Below the pieces are notes generated by a model. It did not search any database. It was not told the DNA's origin and saw nothing but the letters and a program-made list of their open reading frames with translations. A stretch of 64,000 nt of DNA from a bacterium (GTDB taxonomy: Bacteria; Armatimonadota; Zipacnadia; Zipacnadales; Zipacnadaceae). Every line of letters starts with the position of its first letter. The first letter of the stretch is position 1. The stretch covers positions 111,644 to 175,643 of the forward strand of contig JAUWYY010000006.1 in assembly GCA_030615605.1 (NCBI GenBank). Direction: 5' to 3'. Below, piece by piece: positions 62,110 to 64,000 of the stretch. Position numbers and translations under genes: made by a program.

Positions 62110-62139
62110 TGGACAACTATAGCGCCAGGATACTATAAT
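62110..62139 (+). promoter_or_regulatory. Candidate sigma-70 promoter of iscU
   Basis: TGGACA (62110-62115), 18-bp spacer, TATAAT (62134-62139). The leader to the ATG is about 135 nt and contains a CCTGCC/GGCAGG hairpin (62242-62258) just before the ribosome site. Confidence 0.6.
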
Positions 62140-62281
62140 ATGCGTCGTAGGAGCGCCCCTGCAAGCATGGGGACAAGGAGCATGAACCGTCCTGTGGTCT
62201 TGGACATCTGTGGAGCGAGAGTGCATAGTAATATTATACTTCCTGCCGAACGGGCAGGACCCACGAGGGAAGATGCTGACA

Positions 62282-62740
62282 ATGGCGCCGATGTATAGTG
62301 AAAAGGTTCTCGAACATTTCCGCAATCCCCGCAATATGGGAGAAATCGAGGATCCCGACGGCGTCGGTGACGTCGGTAATCCGGTCTGCGGTGACCTGAT
62401 GCGAATAACCCTGAAGATAGACGACGAAACCGAGATTATCACCGACATCAAGTTCAAGACTTTTGGCTGCGGCGCGGCTATCGCCAGCAGTTCAGCCGTG
62501 ACCGAGCTGGTCAAGGGCAATACCATCCTGGAGGCCCTCGAGGTCAGTAACAAGACAGTCATTGAAGAGCTGGGCGGCCTGCCACCGGTGAAAGTGCATT
62601 GCTCGTTGCTGGCAGAGCAGGGCATAGCCGCAGCGATTAAGGATTACTACGAACGTCGCCCTGACAAGCAGATACCCCCGCAGGTCCAGGAGAAGATTCG
62701 CAAGCTTGATCGTCTCGACCCGCATGAGATGCCGGGTTAA
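62282..62740 (+). CDS. iscU: Fe-S cluster assembly scaffold, IscU/NifU N-terminal type
   Basis: 152 aa. MYSEKVLEHFRNPRNMGEIEDPDG is split by family-typical Gly/Asp; the three cluster ligands are in GNPVCGDLM, KTFGCGAAIASSS and PVKVHCSLLAEQGI, and the Asp in CGD is present. The C-terminus has an extra 25 residues after the IscU core. ATG 62282 chosen; ATG 62273 and 62291 are also in frame near GAGGGA. No cysteine desulfurase, chaperone or ferredoxin gene adjacent. Confidence 0.92.
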   Translation: MAPMYSEKVLEHFRNPRNMGEIEDPDGVGDVGNPVCGDLMRITLKIDDETEIITDIKFKTFGCGAAIASSSAVTELVKGNTILEALEVSNKTVIEELGGLPPVKVHCSLLAEQGIAAAIKDYYERRPDKQIPPQVQEKIRKLDRLDPHEMPG

Positions 62741-63105
62741 CGAGAGCCCCAATGCTAGGCTGCCACGGCGGAGTTGGCTAGGAGTTCAAGCAAAATAGCG
62801 CCGATCACTGGCTGTTGCACCACTTGATTAGTGCCAGTTCTCCTATTGTGCCGGATTGAAAAGGCCGGCTGCGCGTCTGGCACTGTGTGGCTTCCAGGCG
62901 CGTGGGGCGTAAATGTTTGAGGTGATGACAGTAGCCACTAACCCGCCGCACAAGCTATATCTCGACGATGACCTGCGAATGGTGGATGTACTAGTCTGCC
63001 ACCACAAGTGCTTGGATTGCTCGGGGTGTTGAGCAACCCGGTGATGACATCCTCCCACTATGGGTGTTGCCACTGTGCATACCACACCATTGATAATCAG
63101 TCCGC
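62741..63105. other. Convergent intergenic region between iscU and fhs
   Basis: 365 bp. Weak stem CACT/AGTG near 62820 but no convincing terminator with a T-run. Contains one small frame at 62913-63032 (plus strand) listed separately; otherwise nothing recognised. Confidence 0.5.
62913..63032 (+). CDS. Possible 39-residue Cys-rich peptide
   Basis: ATG 62913 to TGA 63030-63032. The last eleven residues read CHHKCLDCSGC, a CxxxCxxCxxC pattern (C29, C33, C36, C39) that could hold a metal, with GGGG about 6 nt upstream of the ATG. No homologue known to me and the length is within chance expectation, so this is a low-confidence call. Confidence 0.2.
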   Translation: MFEVMTVATNPPHKLYLDDDLRMVDVLVCHHKCLDCSGC

Positions 63106-64000
63106 TCAGAATAGCCCAACCGTGGTGCCGTCCTCGTCAATATCAACATCCACGGCAGCCGGGCGGGTGGGCAGTCCGGGCATAGTGCGCATCTCTCCGC
63201 ACAGCGGATAGAGGAAGCCAGCCCCTACCGATGGGCGGATATCCCGAATCGGTACAGTAAACCCGGTTGGTCGGCCCTTCAGTAACGGGTCGTGGCTCAG
63301 CGACAGGTGCGTCTTGGCCATGCAGATGGGCAGATTGTCCAGGCCCTGCTTGGTGAACTGGCTTATCTTGCGCTCCGCAATGGCCGAGTACTCCACGCCG
63401 TCAGCGCCGTAGATTTCGACAGCAATCGTCTCGATCTTCTCTTTGATCGGCGCGTCGAGCGGATACAGGAACTTGAAGTCGTTGTCCTGTGCGCATACTT
63501 CGACCACTGCCTCAGCCAACTCGACGCCGCCGGGGCCACCGTCGGCGTGGACGCGCGTTTCCACAGCAGCCTTGGCGCCTGCCGCCAGGGCCTCTTCCTG
63601 CACCACGTCAAGCTCTTCCTGGGTATCGGTCGGAAATGCGTTGAGGGAGACTACTACCGGCAGGCCCATCTTGCCCATGTTCTCGATATGTTTGGCGAGG
63701 TTAGCGCAGCCGGCGCGCAGTGCGGGCATATTCGGCTTGACAATCTCGTCCATCGGCGGCTTGCGGCCCGGCTTAAACGGGAACGCACCGCCATGCATCT
63801 TCAGCGCCCTGACCGTGGCCACAATCACCACCGCCGACGGCTGCATCCCACCGACCCGGCACTTGATGTTCAGGAACTTCTCCGCGCCACAGTCGGCCCC
63901 AAAGCCCACCTCGGTGACCACGGAGTCCGCCAGCTTCAGCGCGATCTTGTCGGCCAGGATCGAGTTAGTCCCGATGGCGATGTTAGCAAACGGACCGGCG
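63106..64000 (-). CDS. fhs: Formate-tetrahydrofolate ligase (C-terminal part, 5' end outside window)
   Basis: The frame is open to the right edge; 297 codons present of a protein normally about 555 aa. Joins formate to tetrahydrofolate with ATP, a key C1 (Wood-Ljungdahl or purine/serine) reaction. GPFANIAIGTNSILADK, VVTEVGFGADCGAEKFLNIKCR, VATVRALKMHGG, VVVSLNAFPTDTQEEL, GADGVEYSA and GAGFLYPLCGEMRTMPGLP are the family blocks. Residues identical to the clostridial enzymes are frequent. Confidence 0.96.
   Translation of the reverse strand, partial: AGPFANIAIGTNSILADKIALKLADSVVTEVGFGADCGAEKFLNIKCRVGGMQPSAVVIVATVRALKMHGGAFPFKPGRKPPMDEIVKPNMPALRAGCANLAKHIENMGKMGLPVVVSLNAFPTDTQEELDVVQEEALAAGAKAAVETRVHADGGPGGVELAEAVVEVCAQDNDFKFLYPLDAPIKEKIETIAVEIYGADGVEYSAIAERKISQFTKQGLDNLPICMAKTHLSLSHDPLLKGRPTGFTVPIRDIRPSVGAGFLYPLCGEMRTMPGLPTRPAAVDVDIDEDGTTVGLF

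Noticed and set aside
1..64000. CRISPR arrays, insertion sequences, prophage or att sites
   Set aside because: No regularly spaced repeats, transposase, integrase or tRNA-borne duplication was seen; the single tRNA has normal flanks.

Overview
The window is chromosomal DNA, roughly mid-50s % GC by eye, from a diderm (outer-membrane) bacterium that is probably an uncultured lineage. Evidence for an outer membrane is a KDO set (kdsD, kdsA, kdsB) and an MlaE/MlaF/MlaD lipid-transport set. These sit beside a LytR-CpsA-Psr protein with a LytR C-terminal domain, a very large SpoIVB-S55/beta-propeller protein, a DUF4127 protein, an archaeal-type phosphoglycerate mutase and a Fe-S type PurF. From memory, that mix resembles Armatimonadota and neighbouring phyla. 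This is an inference; the window contains no rRNA. Formate-tetrahydrofolate ligase and acetate kinase fit a fermentative or C1-metabolising anaerobe. I see no IS element, prophage, CRISPR array or rRNA; nearly everything is core metabolism.

Layout: 1-4191 (minus) holds a methyltransferase fragment, a REC-GAF regulator, acylphosphatase, a Cys-rich membrane protein, a PilT-type ATPase and tRNA-Ala(GGC) with its own promoter and terminator. 4298-12670 (plus) holds nadD, LCP, rsfS, a TPR membrane protein, recG, rsmD, coaD, a coiled-coil protein and ackA. 12702-17656 (minus) is a four-gene operon of mostly unknown function: apgM-type mutase, secreted repeat protein, TIM barrel and DUF4127. 17953-27779 (plus) holds a thymidylate synthase-family gene, hpt behind a near-perfect sigma-70 promoter and a 370-nt leader, rho, a lipoprotein, a GT4 glycosyltransferase, carB (no carA nearby) and mtnA. 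27707-31855 (minus) is the giant S55 protein, divergent from a GntR regulator. 32072-36662 (plus) holds GntR, a YfhO-like membrane protein, a GT2 glycosyltransferase and an SMR-like transporter.

36603-58958 is a 22-kb block, all on the minus strand. Read in transcription order it is mlaE-mlaF-mlaD-rplI-dnaB-purD-purE-purF-purM, three small membrane proteins, then a new promoter and rpoZ-dnaJ-prmA-(rsmE remnant)-kdsB-kdsA-kdsD-metallophosphatase-coaX-(44-codon remnant)-acyl-ACP-reductase homologue-lysS-UbiA prenyltransferase. 59224-62740 (plus) carries a TolB-like/TPR lipoprotein-class envelope protein and an IscU/NifU scaffold. 63106-64000 (minus) is the C-terminal part of formate-tetrahydrofolate ligase.

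Most notable points: a decayed rsmE between prmA and kdsB that makes kdsB look like a 344-residue fusion; a truncated gene start fused against an acyl-ACP-reductase homologue; several uncharacterised membrane or secreted proteins with internal duplications; and a set of well-formed sigma-70 promoters with 17-18 bp spacers, some overlapped by inverted or direct repeats that look like operators.
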